Positions 56,422 to 64,000 of a stretch of DNA of 64,000 nucleotides are shown piece after piece. The position numbers and the translations under genes were made by a program. Origin of the DNA: Stenotrophomonas oahuensis (GTDB taxonomy: Bacteria; Pseudomonadota; Gammaproteobacteria; Xanthomonadales; Xanthomonadaceae); assembly GCF_031834595.1 (NCBI RefSeq), contig NZ_CP115541.1, positions 3,900,501-3,964,500 on the forward strand. Direction: 5' to 3'. Every line of letters starts with the position of its first letter. The first letter of the stretch is position 1. Below the pieces are notes generated by a model. The model was not told where the DNA came from. It saw only the letters and a list, made by a program, of their open reading frames with translations, and ran no database searches.

Positions 56422-57558
56422 GTGCGGATGATTGCGGCTTTTGTTGCGGTGTTTGGCTTATTGGTTGCGCCGATTGCCGAGGCGAAAAGCAGCCGGGCAG
56501 AGCCCGGCTCTACGGGTTCCGTGGCATCCAGCGGGCACGTGGTGGGTGAGGTTCATGGTGTGGCGCATACGCCTAGTGCTGCGATTCGTGATGCGGAGCG
56601 CAGTGATGAGGTGCGGTACACGGTGTGGTATCCGGCGCAGGCCGGTGCGAAGGAGGCGCCGATTTCGATCGGGCCGCCGGGAAACCCGCTGTTTGACGTT
56701 GGATCTTCGGCTGCGGATGCGCCGGTTGCAGCGGGGCGCTGGCCGGTGCTGCTGCTGTCGCACGGTAACGGCGGCACTGCGCGGATGATGGGGTGGTTCG
56801 GTACCGCCCTGGCCCGTGCGGGTTATGTGGTGGTGGCGGTGGATCATCCTGGCAACAACGGCATGGACGCGATGACCGCCGCCGGCAGCATTCTGATGTG
56901 GAACCGGGTAGATGATCTGGCGGCTGCCCTGACGGCGGTGCAGGAGGACTCCAGGCTCACCGCGCATGTCGATGCCGAGCGGCTGGGACTGGTGGGTTAT
57001 TCCGCCGGCGGCTACACCGCGCTGGTGGCCGCCGGTGCTCGGCCGGACATGGCGCGGCTGGTCGCTTTCTGCAAAGCCAATCCCAAGGATGGCGTCTGCG
57101 CGCCGCAGCTGGAGAATCCTGAGTTCACCTTTGAACGACGGATGGCGTTGGCGGCCTCGCCGCAAATGGCACCCTGGGTGGCCAAATCAGGGGAAGACCG
57201 CCGCATTCCAAACGTGCGCGCCGTGTTCCTGATGGCACCGGCGATTGTGCAGGCGTTCGATCCAGCTGAGCTGGCGAAGCTGGAGGTGCCGGTGTCGGTG
57301 CTCGTGGGCGAGGCGGATACGATTGCCTCACCAGGCACCAACGGTCAGGCCATTGCCGCAGCGAACTCCAAGGCGCGACTGGAATTGCTTCCGGCCGTGG
57401 GACACTACGATTTCCTGTCAGCATGTACCGAACTTGGCCGACAGCGTGTGGGACCGTTGTGTGAGGGTCGTGCGGACAGGACGGTGACGCATAAGGCGGC
57501 AATTCGGCAGGCCGAAGAGCTCTTCAGGTCAACGATGGGATCTGACGGGGCCCGATAG
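56422..57558 (+). CDS. Secreted alpha/beta hydrolase with an embedded SMAG repeat
   Basis: A 378-residue exported hydrolase. GTG 56422 has a GGAGA site seven bases upstream. A signal peptide ends at A21 (LLVAPIAEA). Residues ~22-31 (KSSRAEPGST) are encoded by a SMAG unit inserted just after the cleavage site, where it is tolerated as a linker. The nucleophile elbow is LVGYSAGGYTAL with serine; an early LLLSHGNGGTARM supplies the oxyanion region, and LLPAVGHYDF the histidine. It resembles the platelet-activating-factor-acetylhydrolase/dienelactone group. The substrate is unknown. Confidence 0.9.
   Translation: MRMIAAFVAVFGLLVAPIAEAKSSRAEPGSTGSVASSGHVVGEVHGVAHTPSAAIRDAERSDEVRYTVWYPAQAGAKEAPISIGPPGNPLFDVGSSAADAPVAAGRWPVLLLSHGNGGTARMMGWFGTALARAGYVVVAVDHPGNNGMDAMTAAGSILMWNRVDDLAAALTAVQEDSRLTAHVDAERLGLVGYSAGGYTALVAAGARPDMARLVAFCKANPKDGVCAPQLENPEFTFERRMALAASPQMAPWVAKSGEDRRIPNVRAVFLMAPAIVQAFDPAELAKLEVPVSVLVGEADTIASPGTNGQAIAAANSKARLELLPAVGHYDFLSACTELGRQRVGPLCEGRADRTVTHKAAIRQAEELFRSTMGSDGAR
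56485..56513 (-). repeat. SMAG palindrome inside a coding sequence
   Basis: AAAAGCAGCCGGGCAGAGCCCGGCTCTACG in plus orientation, in frame within the secreted hydrolase gene just after the signal-peptide codons. The unit is complete, with CTAC end and stem. Confidence 0.88.
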
Positions 57559-57601
57559 GCTTTGACTTCTGACGCAATGCTTCGGCACGCAGTGCGGCGA
57601 A

Positions 57602-57736
57602 TTACTTGAGCATTCCAATCAGATTTCCGAACAGCTTCGCCACCTCGGCACCTTCGCTCCAGGCAAACCAAATGATACCCAGCACGACGAGTGCAAGAAG
57701 GTCCCGCCTTCTGAATCTTGCATGGCGCTGTATCTG
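57602..57736 (-). pseudogene. Small membrane-protein frame without a recognisable start codon
   Basis: On the minus strand a frame reads ...RRRDLLALVVLGIIWFAWSEG, then AEVAKLFGNLIGMLK and TAA (57602-57604). It looks like a real short membrane protein C-terminus, but upstream codons reach a SMAG unit at 57756 without ATG, GTG or TTG. The 5' end may have been lost to the repeat. Internal GTG (VLGII) is a possible but poor start. Confidence 0.3.
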
Positions 57737-57755
57737 GCAGGCAAGTGTTACGTCC

Positions 57756-57780
57756 CAGCCGGGCAAGCCCGGCTCTACGA
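57756..57780 (-). repeat. SMAG palindrome, single
   Basis: CAGCCGGGCAAGCCCGGCTCTACG, next to the stop of the DUF2235 effector gene on the same (minus) strand. Confidence 0.85.
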
Positions 57781-57781
57781 C

Positions 57782-59377
57782 CTACCGTGCCATGCCACCC
57801 ATCGCGGGCTCTACCGCGTCTCGAGCCAGTGCCTGCTGACGTTGCTGATCCTGCTGCAGGCTGGTGTCCTGCCCTGCTCTGTCGATCTTCTGGTCGGAAA
57901 CGGCCACCGGGGTCTGTTTGGCCTGCTCGATATCGAAGGGGATCCGGCGCTGGTCGTGCGCGTTGCTGCCGTTCTCGACCAGGAACGCGTAGCCCTTGGT
58001 GCCGATGACCACGGCGTCTACGTGAGACATGTCGCGGCTGTCCTTCATGCTGGCCAATGCGGAACGGCTGAACTGCTCACGTTCGGCGTCGCTGGCAAAA
58101 CTGATCTGCCCGCCACGCTCGGCGATCTGAACCCCTTCTCGGATGCGCAGCAGTGACGAGTGGCTGGGATGCTCGGGCGAGTCCGGGCTGGGACGTGGCG
58201 GCGCTGTCCAGGCCATGTCGCGCTGCACGGCCTGCTGGACCAGGGCCTGCAGTTGCGCCCGCTCGACTGCATCAATCGGGATGGAACGGTACTCGAACTG
58301 CGACGCGAGCCTCTGATCGACCGGCTCGGAATCACGGCAGGGATCGACAATCTTGCAGTTGGCCAGCTCATCACGCAGATTGCGCTGACCATCGTTGTCC
58401 AGCTTCAGGCCGAACACGGCTGTGGCACCGCCGGCCTGATAGACGGTGATCGACGAAAGGTCCGTGGGCACGGGGCGCCTCTCGAACAGCGGGCGGTCGC
58501 TCAGCTGATTGAGGTAGTCGAAGGCTGCATTGCCGGTGAGGATTTCCAGCCCGGGCTCCTTGTTGCCGCCACCTACGTTGGAGTGACCGCCCGGCGCAGC
58601 CACGTTGATCGCGAGGCGATCTGGTGTGATGCCTGGATCGTTGATGGTCTGATGCGGGAACAGTTCCCGGCGCTCATCGGCGGCGAGAATGGAGACACGG
58701 GAGATGACGCTGGGTGGCAGGCGGGCGTCGTAGTTGGTTGGCATGTGGGTGGCGACGGGGTCCAGATGCAAGGTGGCCTGCACCGCCTGCCCCGGTGCCA
58801 CCAGCGCGGGGAGCTTGCTCATGACGCTGATGTTGCCGTTGGTGTCCTTGCCAAACTCCAGGCTGGCGGGGTTGGCAATGCCGTACGCGTCAACGAGACG
58901 GGCAAGGCCCGCCACCTGCACGGCGCCGCGGCTGTAGCCGGCACTGACCAGTCTGATCTGTGCCTCAGGGTCGCCCTGCTTCCATTGCTGGGCCTGGTCT
59001 GCCAAAGCCCGGTAGGCTTCCTTGATGCCGTCGTCCCACGAGTAGGCAAATGCCCCATCCAGTGCACGTCCGATGGCATTCTGCTGGGTACCGATGCCTC
59101 GGGAGTAGTGCGTGCCGATGCGACTGTCTGGCTCGTTGGCCTTCTGCTCGACCTGCTTGAAGGCGACCCCGATCGTGGTCGGTTCGCCCAGTTTCGGATT
59201 GTTGAGATCCTGCCCGGTGCCATCCAGGAACGCATAGAACAGATATTCATGAGAATTGCTGCGATTCTGCAGCAACGGCACAGAGAGCTGTGCCATCTGC
59301 TCGCGCAGCGATTGTTGAAGCCGAAGATCTTCTGCGCTGGCGGGACGGCTTCCGGTGCTGGAGTTCAGCTCACCCAT
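57782..59377 (-). CDS. DUF2235 lipase-type effector with C-terminal XVIPCD-like secretion domain
   Basis: A 531-residue candidate antibacterial effector. An AAGGA site precedes the ATG. Residues ~45-300 are a DUF2235/Tle1-like alpha/beta hydrolase: FLDGTGQDLNN near the start, nucleophile S149 in GYSRG, probable acid D206 (LHLDPVAT) and H265 (GGHSNVGG), a likely phospholipase triad. Residues ~403-500 resemble the XVIPCD domain that targets Xanthomonadales type IV effectors: HPSHSSLLRIREGV, the ER-x-SRSALASM helix, VDAVVIGTKGYAFLVENG, and TPVAVSDQ. A glutamine-rich tail (LQQDQQRQQALARD) follows, as in many such effectors. No signal peptide is present. The adjacent lipoprotein gene upstream in the operon is the likely immunity partner. 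Confidence 0.85.
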   Translation of the reverse strand: MGELNSSTGSRPASAEDLRLQQSLREQMAQLSVPLLQNRSNSHEYLFYAFLDGTGQDLNNPKLGEPTTIGVAFKQVEQKANEPDSRIGTHYSRGIGTQQNAIGRALDGAFAYSWDDGIKEAYRALADQAQQWKQGDPEAQIRLVSAGYSRGAVQVAGLARLVDAYGIANPASLEFGKDTNGNISVMSKLPALVAPGQAVQATLHLDPVATHMPTNYDARLPPSVISRVSILAADERRELFPHQTINDPGITPDRLAINVAAPGGHSNVGGGNKEPGLEILTGNAAFDYLNQLSDRPLFERRPVPTDLSSITVYQAGGATAVFGLKLDNDGQRNLRDELANCKIVDPCRDSEPVDQRLASQFEYRSIPIDAVERAQLQALVQQAVQRDMAWTAPPRPSPDSPEHPSHSSLLRIREGVQIAERGGQISFASDAEREQFSRSALASMKDSRDMSHVDAVVIGTKGYAFLVENGSNAHDQRRIPFDIEQAKQTPVAVSDQKIDRAGQDTSLQQDQQRQQALARDAVEPAMGGMAR

Positions 59378-59394
59378 GGGGTCCTTCCTTTGGC

Positions 59395-60090
59395 TCAGTA
59401 GGTATACGTCTTGACCAGAACGGGGTCTCTACGCACCGCCGACAGCGGATTGCCCGGCATCTGCAGATGTCGGGTCGGAACGAACGCCTTCATGTAAACG
59501 CGTAGGGTGCGGTCATCCACTTCAAGCAGAATCGCGGGATTCACGCTGATCTGGCCGTTCGGCACTTCGGCCACCTCTTCCCGCGGCACGTAGTGCCGGA
59601 CGAGTTCGTCGGCGAATATCTGACCGATATCAATCTCGGCCTCGTGCGAGCTGCCGTCCTTGGATGTCCATGCCACCTTGGCCGGCGGCGGGAAGTTGCG
59701 GATTCCTCCATGCCCGCCGTTCCAGTCCTTGAGATGATCGGGGCCATAGGAGGCTCCGGACGGCGCTGGCTTGTCGGATCCGTGATGCACGCCGTCGTAA
59801 ACAACGTTGCAGGACACCGTGTCGAAGCAGCGCGCAGAGAATGTGTGCTTGTCGAAGCGCAGCGGCCATGCGGGAGCCTTCTCGTTCATCGCTGCCGCCT
59901 TGGCAGGATCGCCGGCCGGGGCCAGTTCTCCGCTTGTCAGCACCGGTGTCTCCGGGTAGGTATATCGCGCGTGTTCCATGGGCGCACTCTCCTGGATCTG
60001 TGTCGTTGCGGGTTCCGCGCTCCCGCTGGTAGCGCAGGCGGACAGGGCCAGACTGGTCACCGCAGCCATCTGCATGGGAAGTCTGCGCAT
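59395..60090 (-). CDS. Periplasmic lipoprotein, probable immunity protein to the DUF2235 effector
   Basis: A 231-residue lipoprotein: signal peptide with lipobox LSAC, lipidated C19. The mature part contains RFDKHTFSARCFDTVSCNVVYDG, GHGGIRNFPPPAKVAWTSKDG and VPTRHLQMPGNPLSAVRRD, a pattern recalled from lipoproteins encoded beside DUF2235 effectors. It starts the operon and the effector gene follows 17 bp after its stop. A periplasmic inhibitor suits an effector that attacks membrane phospholipid from the periplasm. That the two proteins bind is inferred. Confidence 0.82.
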   Translation of the reverse strand: MRRLPMQMAAVTSLALSACATSGSAEPATTQIQESAPMEHARYTYPETPVLTSGELAPAGDPAKAAAMNEKAPAWPLRFDKHTFSARCFDTVSCNVVYDGVHHGSDKPAPSGASYGPDHLKDWNGGHGGIRNFPPPAKVAWTSKDGSSHEAEIDIGQIFADELVRHYVPREEVAEVPNGQISVNPAILLEVDDRTLRVYMKAFVPTRHLQMPGNPLSAVRRDPVLVKTYTY

Positions 60091-60257
60091 GGGTGTTCCT
60101 CCCCGTGGTTCGGGCCCTGGCGGGCTGAATGGCTACCGACGTTATCACAGGTCGCGGACATGGACCGACAGGCAGAGTGTTAACTGCCAATCACGACGCA
60201 TTGCATCCCAATCGGCGATGATGCGGATCTCGAGCTCGATAAGCAGGAGACTTCCGC

Positions 60258-61295
60258 ATGATGCGTCGCACCTTCGACCGCTTCCGGCACACTCGCTTTT
60301 CCTACGCTGCGATGGCTATCGCAGTAGCGCTAGGCGTGGCCACAGGCGCTGCATCCGCGCGTGATGTCGGGGCACCCAGCTCCGCCTGGCAGACGCTGCA
60401 GGCCACCGGCAGCGCGCAGGAGCGTCACGAAAGCTCGGCTGTCGTCATCGGCGATCGCCTCTACGTGATGGGCGGTCGTGGCGATCGTGCGTTGCAGGCA
60501 CTGGACTTGAGTACGCGCAAATGGAGCACCTTGGCGACGCCACCCCTGGAGGTGCATCACGCACAGGCGGTTGCGCATGCTGGGAAGTTGCTGATCATCA
60601 CCGGATTCACCGGTGGATTCCCGGATGAGACGCCGCTTGCCAACGTACTGATCTACGACCCGAAGGTGGATCGCTGGACGGCCGGGGCGACCATTCCAGA
60701 AGCGCGCCGCCGTGGTGCAGCAGGTGTAGCGATTGAAGGGGATATCGCCTACGTGGTCGGTGGCAATGCCAAGGGTCACAACAACGGCTATGTCCGTTGG
60801 ACCGACGCCTTCAACATCGCGACCGGCGAATGGAAGGAGCTCGCCGACGCGCCCAATGCGCGTGATCACTTCCACGCTGTGGCGATGGATGGTCGCGTCT
60901 ATGCGGCTGCCGGGCGCGAATCCTCCCACAACACAGGCGAATCCTTCTCCAGAACGGTGAAGCCGGTGGACGTCTACGACATTGCCAGCAATACCTGGCG
61001 CACCCTGCCCTCGCCCATTCCGACCCCGCGCGCCGGGACTTCGGCAGTGGCGACTGCCGGCAAGGTGCTGGTGCTGGGGGGCGAAAGCGCCAGCCAGAAA
61101 GAGGCGCACGATGAAGTCGAGGCGCTCGACCCCGCGACCGGTATGTGGACCACCGTGGCGTCACTCAGACAGGGACGCCACGGATTCCAGGCCGGACAAC
61201 ACGGTGGTTCCGTGATCGTCGCAGCAGGCAGCGCCAACCGGGGCGGCGGGCCAGAGCTCAACAGTGTGGAGACGCTGCACGTCGAACTGGACTGA
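60258..61295 (+). CDS. Secreted Kelch-repeat protein
   Basis: A 345-residue exported beta-propeller; GGAG upstream of the ATG supports the start. A signal peptide ends near GAASARD. About five to six Kelch motifs recur, each with a GG pair and aromatic residues: VIGDRLYVMGGRGD, AGKLLIITGFTGG, EGDIAYVVGGNAKG, DGRVYAAAGRESS, AGKVLVLGGESA, GGSVIVAAGSA. Kelch propellers bind protein or carbohydrate; no catalytic site was recognised. It is divergent from the effector-immunity operon. Confidence 0.9.
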   Translation: MMRRTFDRFRHTRFSYAAMAIAVALGVATGAASARDVGAPSSAWQTLQATGSAQERHESSAVVIGDRLYVMGGRGDRALQALDLSTRKWSTLATPPLEVHHAQAVAHAGKLLIITGFTGGFPDETPLANVLIYDPKVDRWTAGATIPEARRRGAAGVAIEGDIAYVVGGNAKGHNNGYVRWTDAFNIATGEWKELADAPNARDHFHAVAMDGRVYAAAGRESSHNTGESFSRTVKPVDVYDIASNTWRTLPSPIPTPRAGTSAVATAGKVLVLGGESASQKEAHDEVEALDPATGMWTTVASLRQGRHGFQAGQHGGSVIVAAGSANRGGGPELNSVETLHVELD

Positions 61296-61304
61296 CAAAG
61301 CCCG

Positions 61305-61685
61305 TCACTCTTCGTCAGGCGCTCGCGCCTGGAGGTGCACCACGCGCCTGCCATGCAGACGGGCATCCACCGAGATCGCACCCGGCCCCATCAATGCAAG
61401 GGCGATGAATACACACAGGTGTAAAGCCCAGACTTCCGCCAGTGGCAGCCGCAACAGCGAAAGGAGTGCAAACCCGCATGCAACAAGCGCGGCGACAGTG
61501 GTGACCAGACCGACCAGCAGTGCGAATGCAGTCAAGGATGCAAGCATGCACACCAGCAGCGCGGCCGCACCTGACAGCTGCATCGCCAGTACCGTGCTGA
61601 TGAGTTCAAAAGTGCCCGCCAGGCGCAGGAACACCAAGCCGACGCCTGCGGTGCCGCCGGGGAATCTGTAAACGTATCCAGTCAT
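61305..61685 (-). CDS. DoxX-like membrane protein
   Basis: A 126-residue inner-membrane protein starting MTGYVYRFPG. Four hydrophobic segments are visible (VGLVFLRLAGTFELISTVLA; AALLVCMLASLTAFALLVGLVTT; ALVACGFALLSLL; LCVFIALALMG). The closing GPGAISVDARLHGRR is characteristic of DoxX-like proteins. It is divergent from the sensor gene downstream; the two starts are 71 bp apart, so regulation may be shared. Its function is not known. Confidence 0.78.
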   Translation of the reverse strand: MTGYVYRFPGGTAGVGLVFLRLAGTFELISTVLAMQLSGAAALLVCMLASLTAFALLVGLVTTVAALVACGFALLSLLRLPLAEVWALHLCVFIALALMGPGAISVDARLHGRRVVHLQARAPDEE

Positions 61686-61756
61686 GCGCCACGATAGCCC
61701 GAAAGGCAGGGGCGACAAGACTCGAAAGAAGGGTGCCAGCCTATCTGAACGGGGGT

Positions 61757-64000
61757 ATGATCCGGCGGATGTGGCTGCCTTCGCGCCTAACGCTCTGTCT
61801 GTTTCTGCTGGTGTCTGCCTGTGCCCACGCCGGCCAGGGTGCCGGCATGAGTCGTTACGTGCATCAGCGTTGGCTGGAAGGCAATGACGCACCGGTGCCG
61901 GTGGTTTCGATAGCGCAGGGACGGGACGGTTTCATCTGGCTGGCAACGGGGGATGGCTTGTACCGGTTCGACGGCCTTCGGTTCGAGCGGATTGACGCCG
62001 AGGTGCCCCTGAAAAATGATGCGCCCAGTGCCCTGTTGGCCACCCGGTCCGGCGGCATATGGGTCGCCTTTGAAAGCTCGCATCGGTTCGGTGTGTACCG
62101 CAACGGCGCACTTCGTCTAATGAAGGGACCCCCTGCCCCGGACCGGGTGGTCAGCATGGCCGAGGGCAAGGATGGTGCAGTCTGGGCCCTGACGGCCAAC
62201 TACAATGCGCAGGTGGTTCGGCTGAAGGACGGCGCAAGCCGCGTATTCGACGCGCGCGATGGCCTACCCGAAAGCAATGCGTCGCACCTGCTTGTGGCCG
62301 GCGACGGCACCCTGTGGGTAGCCGCCAGTGAAGGGGCTGCCTGGTTGCGGCCCGGTGAGGACCGATTCAAGGTTCTGAACGCGGGGTTGCCCACCCGGCT
62401 CTCGCGGGATGCGCAAGGAGCCATATGGGCGTCGGACCGCACGGGTACCTATGCGTTGCCGGCGGACCCCGACCGCAGCACGGTGGCCGCTTTTTCCCCG
62501 CGCTACCCCACGGACGAGCTGGATGTCCGCGGCATGCCGGTGTTCGACCGCAAGGGAAACCTGTGGGTGGTCACGCGCTATCAGGGCGTGCGCCGCTATC
62601 AGGCGGTGAGCAGCGAGTACCCATTGCAGGCTCCCGCAGAGACCCTCACCACCCAGGAGGGTTTGTCTTCCGACATCGTGCACGCCATCTTCGAAGACCG
62701 CGAAGGCAATGTCTGGATTGGCACGGAAGGCGGACTGGATCGACTGAGGGAAGCGGCCTTCGTCCGCGAGCCATCGCTGGCCTCCCCTGCCCGCTTTGGG
62801 GACAAGTTGCTCGCAGCCCATGACGGAACTGTGTACATCGGACAGGCGAACACCGTCTTCCGCGTACCTGCGCACGGGGTGCCCGAACCCATCATTGAGA
62901 ACATCGTCGAGCCTGAAGCTCTGTGCGAATCTGCCCAGGGAAGCGTTTGGGTTGTTCTGCGCACCGAGGTGCTTGCCTGGTCAGAGCGGGCGCCGCTGCG
63001 GCGGCTGCAGCGTCCTGATCTGGAAGCCCGCCACAACATCGCCTATGACTGCGCCTTCGACGCCAAGGGCGGGTTCTGGCTGTCGTCCGCTGGCGGTGGC
63101 GTGCATGTGCTGCGCAAAGGACAGTGGCAGAAGGTGTTCGATGCTGGCAGCCATGCCGCGACCTACCCGACGACGCTGACGTCCACCCCCAATGGCGGCA
63201 TTGCATTTCAGTCAGGCGAGCGGCTGATCCGGTATGAATCAGGTCGCATGTCAACAACACCCCTGCGCTTTGGCGGCAGCCCGCCGAAAGTGCTCACGCT
63301 GCAGACGACGGAAGGCCATCTATACGCGGCAGGTGCCTTTGGGCTGACCCGTCTGGACGATAAGGAGGGTGTCACCGCCTGGACCCCCGACATCACACCC
63401 GCCAGCCGGATCAATGGTTTGGCCCAGACGTCCGGAGGGGACATGTGGGTGACCTACCCGCGCATGCTGGCGCGGATATCCAAGGAGGAGCTGGAACAGG
63501 CGTTCGCGAAAGGGAGGCTCCAGCCTCCCGGCTTTTCGCTTGGCCGCGGCGACGGGCTGGCAAGCCGTGCCCATTCGCATTCACAGCGCGCCCTGGTCAT
63601 GGGAGGAGATGGCCGGCTATGGATTGCCACCCAGACCGGCACGCTATGGCTGGATCCTGCCGCGTTGGAAAATAGCGACGTTGCCCCGGGGGTTTCGATC
63701 ACCGCCTTGAGGGATGGGACGAACGTGCATCGAGACCCCGTCAGCGTCAAGCTCCCCGCCGCTACGTCCAAGGTCGAGATTGATTACGCGGTGCTGACCT
63801 TTTCCGACCCGCAGCGTGCCCAGGTGAAGTACCGCCTGCAGGGTTTCGATCAGGATTGGGTACATCCTGGGCAGCGGCGCCAGGCCTTCTACACCAACCT
63901 GACGCCGGGCAACTACCGCTTTGAGGTGATGGCGGCCAACAGCGATGGCGCCTGGACCCCGGCCGCCGCATCGTTGGATTTCGACATTCCGAAGACGTTC
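61757..64000 (+). CDS. Two-component propeller sensor (Y_Y_Y type), truncated by window edge
   Basis: An open frame from ATG 61757 (MIRRMWLPSRL; ATG 61769 is the alternative) to the window end, 748 codons so far. A signal or anchor sequence (LTLCLFLLVSACAHAG) is followed by repeated propeller blades with the pattern DG(F/A)(I/V)W: GRDGFIWLATGDGLYRF, GKDGAVWALTANY, GDGTLWVAASEG, REGNVWIGTEGGLDRL and others. Near 63770-63960 begins a Y_Y_Y domain (VKYRLQGFDQDWV... TNLTPGNYRFEVMAANSDGAW). A membrane helix and kinase, cyclase or DNA-binding output should follow beyond the window. Such proteins sense periplasmic ligands, often sugars. Confidence 0.9.
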   Translation, partial: MIRRMWLPSRLTLCLFLLVSACAHAGQGAGMSRYVHQRWLEGNDAPVPVVSIAQGRDGFIWLATGDGLYRFDGLRFERIDAEVPLKNDAPSALLATRSGGIWVAFESSHRFGVYRNGALRLMKGPPAPDRVVSMAEGKDGAVWALTANYNAQVVRLKDGASRVFDARDGLPESNASHLLVAGDGTLWVAASEGAAWLRPGEDRFKVLNAGLPTRLSRDAQGAIWASDRTGTYALPADPDRSTVAAFSPRYPTDELDVRGMPVFDRKGNLWVVTRYQGVRRYQAVSSEYPLQAPAETLTTQEGLSSDIVHAIFEDREGNVWIGTEGGLDRLREAAFVREPSLASPARFGDKLLAAHDGTVYIGQANTVFRVPAHGVPEPIIENIVEPEALCESAQGSVWVVLRTEVLAWSERAPLRRLQRPDLEARHNIAYDCAFDAKGGFWLSSAGGGVHVLRKGQWQKVFDAGSHAATYPTTLTSTPNGGIAFQSGERLIRYESGRMSTTPLRFGGSPPKVLTLQTTEGHLYAAGAFGLTRLDDKEGVTAWTPDITPASRINGLAQTSGGDMWVTYPRMLARISKEELEQAFAKGRLQPPGFSLGRGDGLASRAHSHSQRALVMGGDGRLWIATQTGTLWLDPAALENSDVAPGVSITALRDGTNVHRDPVSVKLPAATSKVEIDYAVLTFSDPQRAQVKYRLQGFDQDWVHPGQRRQAFYTNLTPGNYRFEVMAANSDGAWTPAAASLDFDIPKTF

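Overview
The window reads as chromosome of a Stenotrophomonas-type gammaproteobacterium (Xanthomonadaceae). It is GC-rich and is scattered with short palindromes that begin GTAG, of the kind known as SMAG elements in Stenotrophomonas maltophilia. The genus is inferred from these repeats and from gene content; no rRNA or tRNA gene was recognised to test it.

Layout. 1-8.8 kb: 3' part of a giant cyclic beta-1,2-glucan synthase with a small translationally coupled gene, then a convergent membrane protein. 9-12.5 kb: a three-gene ABC exporter operon (ATPase plus two DUF3526-type permeases) behind a 19-bp palindrome. 12.7-14.4 kb: an AT-richer island with two secreted proteins and a channel-gene remnant. 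14.4-16.5 kb: a TerD-domain protein. 16.6-22.9 kb: an operon of three sulfatases and a BASS-type transporter; the middle sulfatase has two in-frame internal deletions that remove metal-binding residues. 23-31.4 kb: an MscS channel, a methyltransferase between SMAG pairs, a divergent LysR/SDR pair, a CHASE3-GAF hybrid kinase with three receiver domains, and a DUF6916-like protein. 30.8-38.6 kb: three phage-tail-collar proteins plus a GNAT acetyltransferase, divergent from a giant Ig/Calx-beta autotransporter. 38.7-41.3 kb: a short UvrA-like ATPase. 41.4-48.9 kb: a stress-type cluster (BLUF photoreceptor, DUF421, zinc alcohol dehydrogenase, small hydrophilic protein, DUF4126, SDR, GH15, YciE-like ferritin, isochorismatase-like hydrolase, single-domain response regulator). 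49-51.6 kb: a hotdog protein, a ribbon-helix-helix/PIN toxin-antitoxin pair whose toxin frame runs on over a NUDIX gene, and a SymE-like small protein. 51.8-57.6 kb: an 18-bp tandem repeat, a LysR regulator, a secreted cupin/carboxymuconolactone-decarboxylase fusion coupled to a secreted hydrolase, an AraC/GyrI-like regulator, and a secreted hydrolase with a SMAG repeat translated inside it. 57.8-60.1 kb: a DUF2235 lipase with a C-terminal XVIPCD-like domain and a lipoprotein partner, a strong candidate for a Xanthomonadales type IV secretion antibacterial effector-immunity pair. 60.2-64 kb: a Kelch protein, a DoxX-like membrane protein and the 5' part of a two-component propeller sensor.

Two observations stand out. 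One is the effector-immunity pair. The other is how far SMAG palindromes have shaped gene ends: the GTAG tetranucleotide supplies the TAG stop codon of at least five genes, SMAG-type sequence encodes the C-terminus of one protein and the N-terminal linker of another, and a SMAG-like arm lies next to the lost stop of a PIN toxin.
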